64,000 nt of DNA from Mycobacterium sp. Root265. Its GTDB lineage: Bacteria; Actinomycetota; Actinomycetes; Mycobacteriales; Mycobacteriaceae. The notes beneath the pieces are model-generated. The model was not told the origin of the DNA. It saw nothing but the letters and a program-made list of their open reading frames with translations, and did not search any database. The stretch spans positions 452,485-516,484 of the forward strand of contig NZ_LMJA01000001.1 in assembly GCF_001428895.1 (NCBI RefSeq), written 5' to 3'. The translations under genes were made by a program, and so were the position numbers. Numbering within the stretch: the first letter of the stretch is position 1; each line of letters begins with the position of its first letter. Below, piece by piece: positions 16,493 through 27,805 of this stretch.

Positions 16493-17809
16493 TCAATTGC
16501 CGAACAACTCCGTCACGACGTCGTAGACGTGCGTGTTGTGGTGCACGCCGGTGAACCGCTCCGCGAGCGGGCCTGCGGCGGTCACCGGCACCATCGTCCC
16601 GGTGTGCTCCGCAGTCGTCCAGTCCACCTTGAACTGACGGTCGGTGCCCTTGATGGTGAACGGACCGCTGCGCTTGGGCACGCCGCCGCCCGGTAACGGC
16701 ATGTTCTCCGGCGTTTCGGACCAATAGGGCACCGGGTCGTCGGCGATCTGGTCACTGTTGGGTTCTGGCTCACCGTCATCGAGCACGTTCTCGATGGCCA
16801 TGCCGCCGGTCTCGTGGTCGGCGGTGACGATCAGCAGAACATCGGGATGCTCCTTCTGGTACTCGGTGATCACCTCGACCATTGCGTTCATGGATTCGCC
16901 GGCCAGCATCATGTTCTGGGCGTCGTGCTCGTGGCCGTCGGAATCCAGGTCGTCACTCTCGATGACGAGGAAGAAGCCCTTGTCGTTCTGCCCCAGGATG
17001 TCCAGCGCCTTGGCGACCAGCTTCTCCGGCGCCACGTAGTACGGGTCGTCCCGGTAGTCATAGCCTTCGATCTCGGTGGCGCGCCGCTTGGCGCTGTCCT
17101 GTACCAGGGCCAGCGCCTTGGGCCCGGCCAGTGCGTCGAAGGTGTCACGGTCGTAGGCGTAGCCGTAGCCGAGTTCCTCGGCGCGCTGCACCAGATTCGA
17201 CGCGCCTTCGCTGGCATCGTCTTCACCCGCATCGGGAATCCTGCCGGCGTCTCCCGCGGGATACCAGTATTTTTCGCCCCCACCGAACAGCACGTCGACA
17301 CCGCGGTCGAGATAGCCCTCGGCGATCTCGACCTTGAGGTCCCGGTCGGGAACCGGTGCGCCGAACGCCGCGAGGGTGGCGTTGGTGACGTCATGGTCGT
17401 CCACCAGACCCGTCGACATACCGCGTTCTCTGGCCAGGTCGAGCAGGTTCGGCACCGACTCCCCGTCCGGGCCCAGACCCGTGGTGCCGTTGGGAACCTT
17501 CTTACCGATTGCCCACGCGGTGGCACCTGCGGCCGAATCGGTGACCGCGTACTCGGGATCGCCCGGGACCGTGTCCAGCATGCCCGCGAAGGGCAGCGCG
17601 TCCATCGGCTGACGCTCGTCGAGCCCGTAGGAGTGGTACTGGATCGCGGTGCGCTGCTGTGAACCCATCCCGTCGCCACTGAGGATGATGACGCTGGGAT
17701 TCTCGGGCAGCGCATCGGATTCGGAGGCGGAGTCACTGCAGGCGCTCAGGGTGAGGACGCCGACGGCGACCAGCGAGAGCAGTGGGACGACACGATGGGT
17801 GGCGGGCAT
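16493..17809 (-). CDS. Alkaline phosphatase (PhoA-like), lipoprotein
   Basis: The 438-residue surface phosphatase has a lipoprotein signal (LLSLVAVGVLTLSAC, Cys24), so it is probably anchored outside the membrane. The alkaline phosphatase fold is shown by IILSGDGMGSQQ (metal Asp), the nucleophile serine in VTDSAAGATAWAIGKK (Ser92), LVDDHDVTNATLAAFG, VIESDDLDSDGHEHD and TADHETGG (metal ligands). It releases phosphate from phosphomonoesters. The start is ATG 17809; a 12-codon upstream extension lacks a signal peptide-like start. No Pho-box could be identified by eye. The divergent/convergent neighbours give no further clue. Confidence 0.92.
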   Translation of the reverse strand: MPATHRVVPLLSLVAVGVLTLSACSDSASESDALPENPSVIILSGDGMGSQQRTAIQYHSYGLDERQPMDALPFAGMLDTVPGDPEYAVTDSAAGATAWAIGKKVPNGTTGLGPDGESVPNLLDLARERGMSTGLVDDHDVTNATLAAFGAPVPDRDLKVEIAEGYLDRGVDVLFGGGEKYWYPAGDAGRIPDAGEDDASEGASNLVQRAEELGYGYAYDRDTFDALAGPKALALVQDSAKRRATEIEGYDYRDDPYYVAPEKLVAKALDILGQNDKGFFLVIESDDLDSDGHEHDAQNMMLAGESMNAMVEVITEYQKEHPDVLLIVTADHETGGMAIENVLDDGEPEPNSDQIADDPVPYWSETPENMPLPGGGVPKRSGPFTIKGTDRQFKVDWTTAEHTGTMVPVTAAGPLAERFTGVHHNTHVYDVVTELFGN

Positions 17810-17875
17810 GCGAGGACCCTGGCAGCGATGCAATGCCGCCACCACACCGCAGAATGAACGCTGGGCGAACAGTTC

Positions 17876-18301
17876 TCAGTACACGGATGCGGCGTTGGAC
17901 CGGACCCATTCGCGTTCGGCCTCCGAACCCGCCGGTGGCGGGATGAGCCCGTTGATCATCCACAGTTCCTCGCTGGTCTCATCGACGTGGAACTCCCAGT
18001 GCAATCCCTCGTGCCGGTCGAGGTAGGGCTCCAGGATCGACTTGATCCAGCGACTGGTGCGCTGCCTGCCCGCGGAATCCACGCTGCTGCGGGCGATGTG
18101 TTCAATGACGACGCGCACCCCGACCGGCGTCGGCTCGCCGCCGACGTACAGGTTCGAGGGTGTCGTCTCGCTGAAGACGACGACCACGTAGAAGCGCGGC
18201 AGCCCGATCTTCTCGTAGTGATCGGTGATGCGCGACGCGAGTTCGCGCTTCTCGGTATCGGCGAAGATGCCCGGGGTGTGGTGAATGGTCCAAAGCGGCA
18301 T
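17876..18301 (-). CDS. Tautomerase-superfamily protein (cis-CaaD-like)
   Basis: The 141-residue protein starts Met-Pro-Leu-Trp, so removal of Met exposes the catalytic Pro1 of the tautomerase superfamily. The length, roughly twice a 4-OT subunit, and the pattern PLWTIHHTPGIFADTEKREL, FYVVVVFSE, YVGGEP and a conserved Arg-rich helix (RQRTSRWIKSILEPYL) fit the cis-3-chloroacrylic acid dehalogenase-like (Tautomerase_3) group. It could act as a tautomerase, dehalogenase or hydratase on small enol acids; the true substrate is unknown. It lies between the phosphatase and an SDR gene on the same strand, 28 bases after the SDR stop, so it may be co-transcribed with the SDR. Confidence 0.8.
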   Translation of the reverse strand: MPLWTIHHTPGIFADTEKRELASRITDHYEKIGLPRFYVVVVFSETTPSNLYVGGEPTPVGVRVVIEHIARSSVDSAGRQRTSRWIKSILEPYLDRHEGLHWEFHVDETSEELWMINGLIPPPAGSEAEREWVRSNAASVY

Positions 18302-18329
18302 GAGTTTCAGCTTTCCTGAGGTACCCCGG

Positions 18330-19031
18330 TCAGTGCGCCAGGTCGAAGACGAGGTCCTCGACGGGCCCGGACAGTTTGGCCTTCACCGCGGCGGTCACCT
18401 CGTCGACCAGGACCTCGTGGGCGCCGGCCTCCAGGGCGTCGATCACGGTGGCGGCGACGTCGGCCGGAGCGGTCTTGGGCAGGCCGACCTCGGACACCAT
18501 CTCGGTGTCGATGAACCCGACGTGTACGCCGAGCACCTGGGTGCCCTGGGCGCTCAACTCGGCGCGCAGCGAGTTGGTCAGCGACCAGATGGCGGCCTTG
18601 GAGGCACCGTAGGCGCCGCTGCCACCCAGCCAGGACAGCACCGAATGCACGTTCACCAGCGCACCGCCGCCGTTGGCGGCCAGTATCGGCGCCAGCGCCC
18701 GGGTGACCCGCAGCGGACCGAGGGTGTTGATGTCGAACGTCGTGGTGATGTCGTCGAAATCTCCGGTCAGCAGTGCGCCCGGCAGCAGGATCCCGGCGTT
18801 GTTGATGACGATGTCGACATCGGTGGCGATCGCGGCCAGCTCGCTGACCGACTGCGCGTTCCGCACCTCGAGGGGGAGGCTGACCACTCCGGTGCGACCA
18901 TCCGAATACTGCTCGCGGGCAGTCGAATACACCTTCGCCGCACCGCGGGAGAGTACCTCGTCGACCAGCGCCGAGCCGAGACCGCGACGGCCCCCGGTCA
19001 CCAATACCGTTTTTCCATTTACTGCCACCAT
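18330..19031 (-). CDS. Short-chain dehydrogenase/reductase
   Basis: The 233-residue classical SDR has the cofactor motif TVLVTGGRRGLGSALVDE near the N-terminus, NNAG in VDIVINNAGILLPGA, and catalytic residues Ser in VHSVLSWLGGS and Tyr-x-x-x-Lys in AYGASKAAIWSL. It starts at ATG 19031 behind GGGAGG at eight bases; an upstream in-frame extension would overlap the operator and is not used. It diverges from the HxlR regulator gene, and two operator-like palindromes occupy the space between them, so the SDR is very probably the regulator's main target. The tautomerase follows downstream on the same strand. The substrate is unknown. Confidence 0.88.
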   Translation of the reverse strand: MVAVNGKTVLVTGGRRGLGSALVDEVLSRGAAKVYSTAREQYSDGRTGVVSLPLEVRNAQSVSELAAIATDVDIVINNAGILLPGALLTGDFDDITTTFDINTLGPLRVTRALAPILAANGGGALVNVHSVLSWLGGSGAYGASKAAIWSLTNSLRAELSAQGTQVLGVHVGFIDTEMVSEVGLPKTAPADVAATVIDALEAGAHEVLVDEVTAAVKAKLSGPVEDLVFDLAH

Positions 19032-19049
19032 GGCCGTTCCTCCCGGCTG

Positions 19050-19067
19050 AATAACGTTTACGTTAGT
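19050..19067. promoter_or_regulatory. HxlR-type operator, site 1 (SDR side)
   Basis: AATAACGTTTACGTTAGT contains the perfect repeat TAACG-TTTA-CGTTA. It fits the consensus ACTAACG-N4-CRTTAGT shared with site 2, and lies 19 bases upstream of the SDR start codon. Its position suggests repression of the SDR/tautomerase transcript. Confidence 0.6.
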
Positions 19068-19089
19068 GAGATACAAGCACGACTAGCTG

Positions 19090-19107
19090 ACTAACGCAAG
19101 CATTAGT
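19090..19107. promoter_or_regulatory. HxlR-type operator, site 2 (regulator side)
   Basis: ACTAACGCAAGCATTAGT is a 7+4+7 palindrome with one mismatch. Its centre is 40 bp from the centre of site 1, close to four helical turns, so two dimers would sit on the same face of the DNA. It lies just upstream of the HxlR gene and suggests autoregulation. Confidence 0.6.
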
Positions 19108-19125
19108 TACACTGGAGTGATGGCG

Positions 19126-19593
19126 ATGACATTCGAGCGGCGGCTCCAGGACCGTGAGTCCTGGACCGTCGGTGAACGCTGTTCGGCGGCCAAGGTGCTG
19201 GATTTGCTCAGCACCAAGACGGCGTTTCTCGCTGTCCGTGAATGCTTTTATGGCACAAGGCGTTTCGAAGCCTTTGTGGATCGGATAGGCAGCTCCGCAC
19301 CCGCCGTGTCACGCGCACTGAAGCAGCTGGAGGCCGCCGGCGTGGTCCAGCGGGCGCCCTACCGCGAACCCGGCAGCCGGGTGCGCGACGAATATCACCT
19401 CACCCCGGCGGGGGAGGACCTGCTGCCGGTCTTCCTGTCGCTGATGCAGTGGGGTGACGCGCACCTGCAGGACGGCAAGCCGCCGCTGTCCTTTCTCGAT
19501 CAGCGGGGACGGCCGGTCCGGGTACGGGTCACGGCCGACACCGAAAGCCCCGCGGTGCACTCGGGTGACCTCGAGATCCGCTACAACAGGTGA
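19126..19593 (+). CDS. HxlR-family transcriptional regulator
   Basis: The 155-residue protein has a winged helix-turn-helix domain of the HxlR type: WTVGERCSAAKVLDLLSTKTAFLAVRECFYGTRRFEAFVDRIG (about residues 13-55), SSAPAVSRALKQLEAAGVVQRAPY as the recognition region and YHLTPAGEDLLPVFLSLMQWGD as the wing and last helix. HxlR regulators usually sense electrophiles or redox stress and control a divergent enzyme. GTG 19117 and ATG 19120 are also in frame; ATG 19126 is eight bases after GGAG and is preferred. Two palindromes in the intergenic region towards the SDR gene are its probable binding sites. The single early cysteine (GERCSAAK) is where HxlR proteins often carry the sensing Cys. Confidence 0.88.
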   Translation: MTFERRLQDRESWTVGERCSAAKVLDLLSTKTAFLAVRECFYGTRRFEAFVDRIGSSAPAVSRALKQLEAAGVVQRAPYREPGSRVRDEYHLTPAGEDLLPVFLSLMQWGDAHLQDGKPPLSFLDQRGRPVRVRVTADTESPAVHSGDLEIRYNR

Positions 19594-19621
19594 CGAGGTG
19601 GGGCGCGGTTAAACTGCGCAC

Positions 19622-21205
19622 GTGACGCAGGTGACCGATAGGGACGATCCTGCGCTGAAGCCGTTCTCGGTGTTCGCACTGCTCTACACCATTGCCATCG
19701 TCATGGAACTCGGCGAGCAGTGGATCGATCCGTGGTTCACCGGCGGCTTCATCCTGGTCGCCGGCGCCGCCATCGCCACCGGGATCACCCGGCTCAAATT
19801 CCTGGTGTTACTGGTGGCCTCGACGACCTACTTTCTGCTCTTCCGATTCCCGGATGTCGCCAACCACGTCAACCTGGTGCTGTGCCTGAACCTGGCGATG
19901 ATCCTGGTGCTCGCGCACTCACTGATTCGGCGCCGGCAGGCACCCGATCACGACTACACCGCGATGCTCCCCGTGCTGCGGGTCGGTTTGATCCTGGTCT
20001 ACGTCATCGCCGGCTTCGACAAGCTCAACTCCGACTTCTTCGACCCCGCTGCCTCGTGCGCGGCAGGGATGCTGCAATCGATCATCGACGCCTTGCAGAC
20101 CCGCTTCCTGGGAATGCCGCTGGTGCTTCCGGTCGCGGTCGTGCTGGCGTATCTCGGATTTCGGTTGCTGCGACGAGGGAGATTCGGCACCGCGGGCAAC
20201 CGGGTGTTCACCGCGGTGGTGGTCGGTCTCGCCGCCGCGGGTCTCGCGGCCGTACTGCTGGTGCTCTTCGCGCCGCGGCACGGCGCATTGGCGCCCGCGA
20301 TCGGTGTCATCGCGGCGGTATCGGTGATCGGGTGGGAGCTCGGTGGCGGTCTGCTGCTGTCCGTCCCGCGGTTGCAGGCGGCCATCCTGGCGTTCTCGCT
20401 GACCATGCACGCCGCCCTCGCGTTGATCGGGTTCGTCGACTTCGGAGCGCTGGCCGTCGCCCTGCTGTTCACCTTCGTGCCCGCGAGCCACCTACAGCTG
20501 CTGACCGTCGCCCGGGGGACGGCTGCCCCACGGGTACGGGCCTACACCGGGATCTGCTTCGGGATCGCGCTGGTGTGTGGGTGGAGCGCTCACGTCCACC
20601 GGATACCGGAGCTGACGCTGCTCACCGGACTGGCCTTCGACGCCGCCGTCGGCATCGCGATCTGGCCGCTGCTGGCGGCGGTGTTCTCGACAGATCGCGG
20701 CCCCCGCTGGGAGGGCGTGCGTGTCCTGGACAGGCGGATGCCTGCGCTGCTCTACGCCTTCCCGATCCTGCTGGTCTTCATCGGTCTGACGCCGTATCTG
20801 GGGCTGCGCACCGCGGGCAATTTCTCGATGTTCAGCAATCTGCGCACCGAGGGGGAGTCGTCCAACCACTTTCTGCTGGGCAGCAATCCGATCAAAATAT
20901 GGGGCTACCAGGAGGACGTGGTCTGGATCCTCGATATCGATGATCGCTACGGCGACGTCATCTATCACTTCGACGGTTCCCCTCGTGGTTACGCACTGCC
21001 GGTCGTGGAGTTCCGCAAGTGGATCCACGCGTGGGGGCAGGCCGGTTACAGGGTGCCGATGACGTACGCCCATGACGGGTACCGCTACGCCACCGAGGAC
21101 ATCGTCACCGATCCGGCCTGGCGCACCGACGATCTCAGCCCAGCGATGTATCTGATGGACTTCCGCTACGTCCAACCGGGGCAACCCAACTACTGCCGGT
21201 GGTGA
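19622..21205 (+). CDS. HTTM-like polytopic membrane protein
   Basis: The 527-residue protein has about eleven hydrophobic segments. LRVGLILVYVIAGFDKLNSDFFDPAASCA resembles the conserved stretch of the HTTM (horizontally transferred transmembrane, vitamin K-dependent gamma-carboxylase-like) domain, as does the late FSMFSNLRTEGESSNHFLLG followed by a soluble C-terminal domain of about 120 residues (IWGYQEDVVWILDIDD onward). The function of bacterial HTTM proteins is not established. The start is GTG 19622, 28 bases after the HxlR stop. Assignment rests on motif resemblance only; another large membrane family is possible. Confidence 0.6.
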   Translation: MTQVTDRDDPALKPFSVFALLYTIAIVMELGEQWIDPWFTGGFILVAGAAIATGITRLKFLVLLVASTTYFLLFRFPDVANHVNLVLCLNLAMILVLAHSLIRRRQAPDHDYTAMLPVLRVGLILVYVIAGFDKLNSDFFDPAASCAAGMLQSIIDALQTRFLGMPLVLPVAVVLAYLGFRLLRRGRFGTAGNRVFTAVVVGLAAAGLAAVLLVLFAPRHGALAPAIGVIAAVSVIGWELGGGLLLSVPRLQAAILAFSLTMHAALALIGFVDFGALAVALLFTFVPASHLQLLTVARGTAAPRVRAYTGICFGIALVCGWSAHVHRIPELTLLTGLAFDAAVGIAIWPLLAAVFSTDRGPRWEGVRVLDRRMPALLYAFPILLVFIGLTPYLGLRTAGNFSMFSNLRTEGESSNHFLLGSNPIKIWGYQEDVVWILDIDDRYGDVIYHFDGSPRGYALPVVEFRKWIHAWGQAGYRVPMTYAHDGYRYATEDIVTDPAWRTDDLSPAMYLMDFRYVQPGQPNYCRW

Positions 21206-21213
21206 CCGCCCTT

Positions 21214-23888
<2,675 letters not shown>

Positions 23889-23892
<4 letters not shown>

Positions 23893-25121
23893 CCCGGCTG
23901 CACCTGCTCGCCGGCCTCGGCGGTCTCGGCAACGGCTGTCTGGTTGCCCAGCAGCAAGAACAAGGCACCGCCGGCGAACGCGGCAACACCGGTGAACACC
24001 AGAAAGCCGTTGAAGCTCTCGCTCACCTGCAATGTCCTGCTGAGGATGAAGGCGCCGAGCGCCGAGGAGACCCCGATGACCGCGGACAGGATGCTCAGCA
24101 CGGTGCTGTACAGGGTCAGATCGAAACGCCGGGCCACCAGATAGGCGATGACATCGCCTTCGGCGCCCCATGCTGCACCCAGGCAGCAGACCGCGACGAC
24201 CAGCACCGTGAAGCTGTCCCACGGGGAGGCAATGAACAGGCATCCCAGGCCGGGCAGTGCCATCGCGAGGGCCGCCACCCGTTGCGCCGGAAAGCGGTCC
24301 AGCGCAACGCCGCACACGAATCGCCCGACGATCACTGCGGTGGCGAAGATGGAGATCAGCAACGCGACCTCGCCTCCGGCGCCGAGTGAATCGCCGAGGA
24401 CGACGCCGAGTTGGGTGGTGGTGACGGTGTGGTACAGGTTGCACAGCAGCACGCCGGCCAACAGAATCCAGAACACCGGGGTGCGCCCGATGAGCCGGTA
24501 GTCCTTGCCGGTCTCGCCTTCTCGCCGGGTGCGCCGGGCGTCGGGCCCGCCTGCCGGGATCAGCCACAGTGCGAGGCTGCCGATCACCGCGATCGTCACG
24601 GCGACCGCCAGGCAGCCCACCCGCCAGCCGTAGGCGCGGTTGATGACCTCGAGCACCGGCGCGCCGACCGCACCGAGCAGCGGTGGGCCGGAAATCGCGA
24701 TGGCCAGCGCCAGACCGCGTGCCTTGTCGAAACAGGTTGCCACGATTCGGCTGTAGATGGCCGGGGTCGTCGTGACACCCAGACCGATCAGCACGACGTT
24801 GATCGCGAAGTACTGCCAGATGGGCCCTGACATCAACGCGTAGCCGGCCCAGCACAGGGGGAGTCCGATGACGCCGATGAAGGCGATACGACGGACGCCG
24901 AACAGGTCGGTGAGGCGACCGTAGATGGGCAGGAACACGAAGGTGAGCAAGGTGATGACACCGGTCAGCACGAAATCCGAACGATTCCAGCCGAATTCCT
25001 GCAGGAACTCCGGGGCCATGGCGGCATTGGTGTACGCGCTGAGGCTCAGTCCGGCACTCAAACCGGCCGTTGCCGCCGCCAATGGCTGCCAGTTGGTCCG
25101 AAGCTCACCGAGGTAGCTCAT
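23889..25121 (-). CDS. MFS transporter (oxalate/formate antiporter-like)
   Basis: The 410-residue protein has twelve predicted transmembrane segments. Features include the A-like loop GRLTDLFGVRR between helices 2 and 3, GLGVTTTPAIYSRIVATCFDKARGLALAIAISGPPL in helices 4-5 (typical of the OxlT/monocarboxylate group), a charged central loop with DARRTRREGE and VGRFVCGVALDRFPAQR in the second half. ATG 25121 (MSYLGEL) was chosen; an upstream GTG at 25142 region would add seven residues. It likely moves an organic anion across the plasma membrane. It is divergent from the dihydrodipicolinate-reductase-like gene and might serve that pathway; inference only. Confidence 0.82.
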
Positions 25122-25261
25122 GCCGCTCACGTTACGTGTCACACCGAAAGTGTCAGCCCGGCGGCAGGGTGGCGACGTTCGGATAGTGCCTCGCCACTCA
25201 TGCCGTCATAGGTACTGTAAGCAATTCGGTTGACATCGGGACAAGCTTCGAGGAGCCATCC

Positions 25262-26338
25262 ATGCGCAGAGTGGTCCAGTTCTCCACCGGCAATGTCGGT
25301 CGCCACGCACTGCGGGCCCTCATCGGGCGGCCCGATATGCAACTCGTCGGGCTGCATGCGTCCGGACCGGACAAAATCGGACGCGACGCCGCCGACGTGT
25401 GCGGCCTGCCGACGCCGACCGGCGTCATCGCCACCGACGACATCGACGCACTCATCGACCTCGCACCGGATTGCGTCGTCTACACCGCGCTCGCCGAGAC
25501 CCGGCCGGTGCAGGCCATCGACGAGCTGACCAGGTTTCTCGGCGCCGGGATCAACGTCGTGGGCACCTCGCTGGTCTGGATGGCGGCGCCACGTCACGCC
25601 GAGAGCTGGGTGAAGGAGCCCCTGCAGGCCGCATGCGAGGCGGGCAGTGCCTCGCTCTACATCAACGGGATCGACCCCGGCTACTCCGGAGACACCCTCG
25701 TCCACACGGCGGCGAGTCTGGCAACCCGCGTCAGTACCATCACCGTGCAGGAGATCTTTGACTATGGGAACTACGACGATGCCGAATTCACTGGTGCATC
25801 AATGGGGTTCGGCACAGCCGAATCAGACGAGCCACCCCCACTCCTGCTTCCCGGCGTGGTCGAATCGCTGTGGGGTCCGCAGGTGCGTGGGCTGGCGGCC
25901 AATCTCGGTGTGACGCTCGACGAGGTCCGGCAGCGGACCGAACGGTGGTTCACCCCGGAGCCCATCGAGTGCACCATGATGTCGGTGCGGCCCGGCCAGA
26001 TGGCCGCCATCCGGTTCGCCACCGAGGGCGTGCTGGACGGACGCACCGTGATCACTCTGGAGCATGTCAACCGCCTGACCACCGCGGCCGCGCCGGAGTG
26101 GGACTTTCCACCGGACGGGCATGTGGGGGTGCACCGGGTCGTCGTCGATGGTGATCCCCGCGTGGAACTCAATACCCACCTGTCACACCCGGTCCTCGAT
26201 CCCACCGATGCCGGTTGCATCTCGACGGCGGCACGCGTCGTGAACACGATCGACTGGGTGTGCGATGCGCCGGCCGGAGTGATCGCCGTCGAGGACATCC
26301 CGCAGTCCGCGCTCATGCGTGGCCTGCTCTGGAGTTGA
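25262..26338 (+). CDS. Dihydrodipicolinate reductase-like NAD(P)-dependent dehydrogenase
   Basis: The 358-residue protein has an N-terminal Rossmann motif (VVQFSTGNVGRHALRALIG), followed by HASGPDKIGRDAADVCGLP and VVYTALAET. These match the large actinobacterial group annotated as DapB-like or NAD(P)H-dependent amine dehydrogenase-family proteins, which are longer than true DapB and are found in catabolic clusters. The C-terminal part (GIDPGYSGDTLVHTAASL, MMSVRPGQMAAIRF, GDPRVELNTHLSHPV) belongs to the same family. ATG 25262 follows GAGGAG at six bases. The P450 operon starts 180 bases downstream with its own promoter-like sequence. It may reduce a carbonyl or imine in the pathway. Confidence 0.75.
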   Translation: MRRVVQFSTGNVGRHALRALIGRPDMQLVGLHASGPDKIGRDAADVCGLPTPTGVIATDDIDALIDLAPDCVVYTALAETRPVQAIDELTRFLGAGINVVGTSLVWMAAPRHAESWVKEPLQAACEAGSASLYINGIDPGYSGDTLVHTAASLATRVSTITVQEIFDYGNYDDAEFTGASMGFGTAESDEPPPLLLPGVVESLWGPQVRGLAANLGVTLDEVRQRTERWFTPEPIECTMMSVRPGQMAAIRFATEGVLDGRTVITLEHVNRLTTAAAPEWDFPPDGHVGVHRVVVDGDPRVELNTHLSHPVLDPTDAGCISTAARVVNTIDWVCDAPAGVIAVEDIPQSALMRGLLWS

Positions 26339-26430
26339 GTCCCGCGGGCAGCCTCGCCGAAACCCGATATTTGGTCGACCCCGTGGTGCTGCGGACACGT
26401 TAGACCGCAAACCGCACGTCAGTTCGGTCG

Positions 26431-26460
26431 TTGACCGCACAGCGGAACAACCATTAGGGT
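26431..26460 (+). promoter_or_regulatory. Promoter candidate for the P450/AveC operon
   Basis: TTGACC (26431-26436), an 18-base spacer and TAGGGT (26455-26460) resemble a SigA-type promoter (-10 form TANNNT). It would start transcription around 26467, about 50 bases upstream of the first P450 start codon, in a region with no gene. Confidence 0.45.
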
Positions 26461-26519
26461 GCTGTGCAACAAACTTTAGGTTTCATGGCTGTTGCCACCG
26501 AATCGATCAGGAGCGTGCG

Positions 26520-27788
26520 GTGACCGACTTCGACACAGTGGACTACTTCACCGACGAGTCGCTGGTGCCGGACCCCTACCCGTACTTCGACCATCTGCGC
26601 GCGAAGAGTCCGGTGGCACCGGCGACACCGTTCAACGTCGTGGCGATCACCGGTTACGACGAAGCGCTCGCGGTGTACAAGAACCCGGCATTCTCGTCGT
26701 GCAACTCGGTGGCCGGTCCGTTCGCCGGCCTACCGTTCGGCCCCGGCGACAGCGATGACGTCAGCGAGCTCATCGAGCAGCACCGCAATCAGGTACCGAT
26801 GGCCGAACACATCACCTCGCAGGATGCGCCGCTGCACACCCGCACCCGCGGCTTGTTGAGCCGGCTGATCACACCGAAACGCCTCAAGGAGAACGAGGAC
26901 TTCATGTGGCGGCTCGCCGACCGACAGCTCGACACCTTCCTCGCGCGGGGGAGTGCGGAGTTCCTGGCCGATTACGCAAAGCCGTTCTCGCTGCTGGTCA
27001 TCGCTGATCTGCTGGGGGTGCCGGAGCAGGACCATGCGGAATTCAAGGCGGTCTTCGCGCTCGAGACCGTCGGCGAACTCGGCAAGGAAGCGCCGACCAC
27101 GCACAACCCACTGCAGTGGCTGAACGAGAAGTTCTTCGGCTACATCGAGGATCGCCGACGAACACCCCGCGAGGATGTGCTGACCGAACTCGCGCAGGCC
27201 AAGCATGAGGACGGGTCGACACCCGATATCGAGGATGTGATGAACCTGTCGACGTTCCTGTTCGCCGCCGGCACCGAGACGACGACGAAGCTGGTGAGTT
27301 CGGCGGTACGGTTCATCGGGGACAACCCCGGTTTCGAAAAGCTGCTGCGCGACGACCGCAGCAAGATCCCGGCATTCCTGGAAGAGACACTGCGGCTGGA
27401 GAGCCCGGTGAAATCCCATTTCCGGATGGCGAGCGCGTCCACGACGGTCGGCGACGTCAACATCCCAGCGGGAACGACCGTCATGGTCTTGCCGGGAGCG
27501 TGCAATCGGGATGCCCGAAAGTTTGCCAATCCCAATGAATTCCAGACCGATCGACCCAACGTGCGTGAGCAGATCGCCTTCATCCGCGGCGCGCACTCCT
27601 GCCCCGGGGCGCCGCTGGCCCGAGCGGAGGGCCGCATCTCGCTCGAGCGGATCCTGGACCGCATGCGCGACATCACGATCTCCGAGGAGCATCACGGCCC
27701 CGCCGAGGACCGCCGCTACGGATACGAGCCCACCTTCATCATGCGCGGGCTCAGCGACCTGCACATCACCTTCACGCCGGCAGCCTGA
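26520..27788 (+). CDS. Cytochrome P450 monooxygenase (first of two)
   Basis: The 422-residue soluble bacterial P450 has the I-helix oxygen-activation motif FAAGTETTTKLVSS, the K-helix E-x-x-R in FLEETLRLES, and the haem-binding loop FIRGAHSCPGAPLARAEG with Cys361 as thiolate ligand. GTG 26520 follows AGGAG at six bases; the frame stays open upstream across the end of the previous gene but has no better start. It uses electrons from a ferredoxin system not encoded here. It is the first gene of a tight five-gene operon; the SDR begins 17 bases downstream. The CYP family cannot be assigned without alignment. A hydroxylation role on a lipid, terpenoid or steroid substrate is inferred from its neighbours. 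Confidence 0.92.
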   Translation: MTDFDTVDYFTDESLVPDPYPYFDHLRAKSPVAPATPFNVVAITGYDEALAVYKNPAFSSCNSVAGPFAGLPFGPGDSDDVSELIEQHRNQVPMAEHITSQDAPLHTRTRGLLSRLITPKRLKENEDFMWRLADRQLDTFLARGSAEFLADYAKPFSLLVIADLLGVPEQDHAEFKAVFALETVGELGKEAPTTHNPLQWLNEKFFGYIEDRRRTPREDVLTELAQAKHEDGSTPDIEDVMNLSTFLFAAGTETTTKLVSSAVRFIGDNPGFEKLLRDDRSKIPAFLEETLRLESPVKSHFRMASASTTVGDVNIPAGTTVMVLPGACNRDARKFANPNEFQTDRPNVREQIAFIRGAHSCPGAPLARAEGRISLERILDRMRDITISEEHHGPAEDRRYGYEPTFIMRGLSDLHITFTPAA

Positions 27789-27805
27789 CGAGAGGATCAG
27801 AAAAG

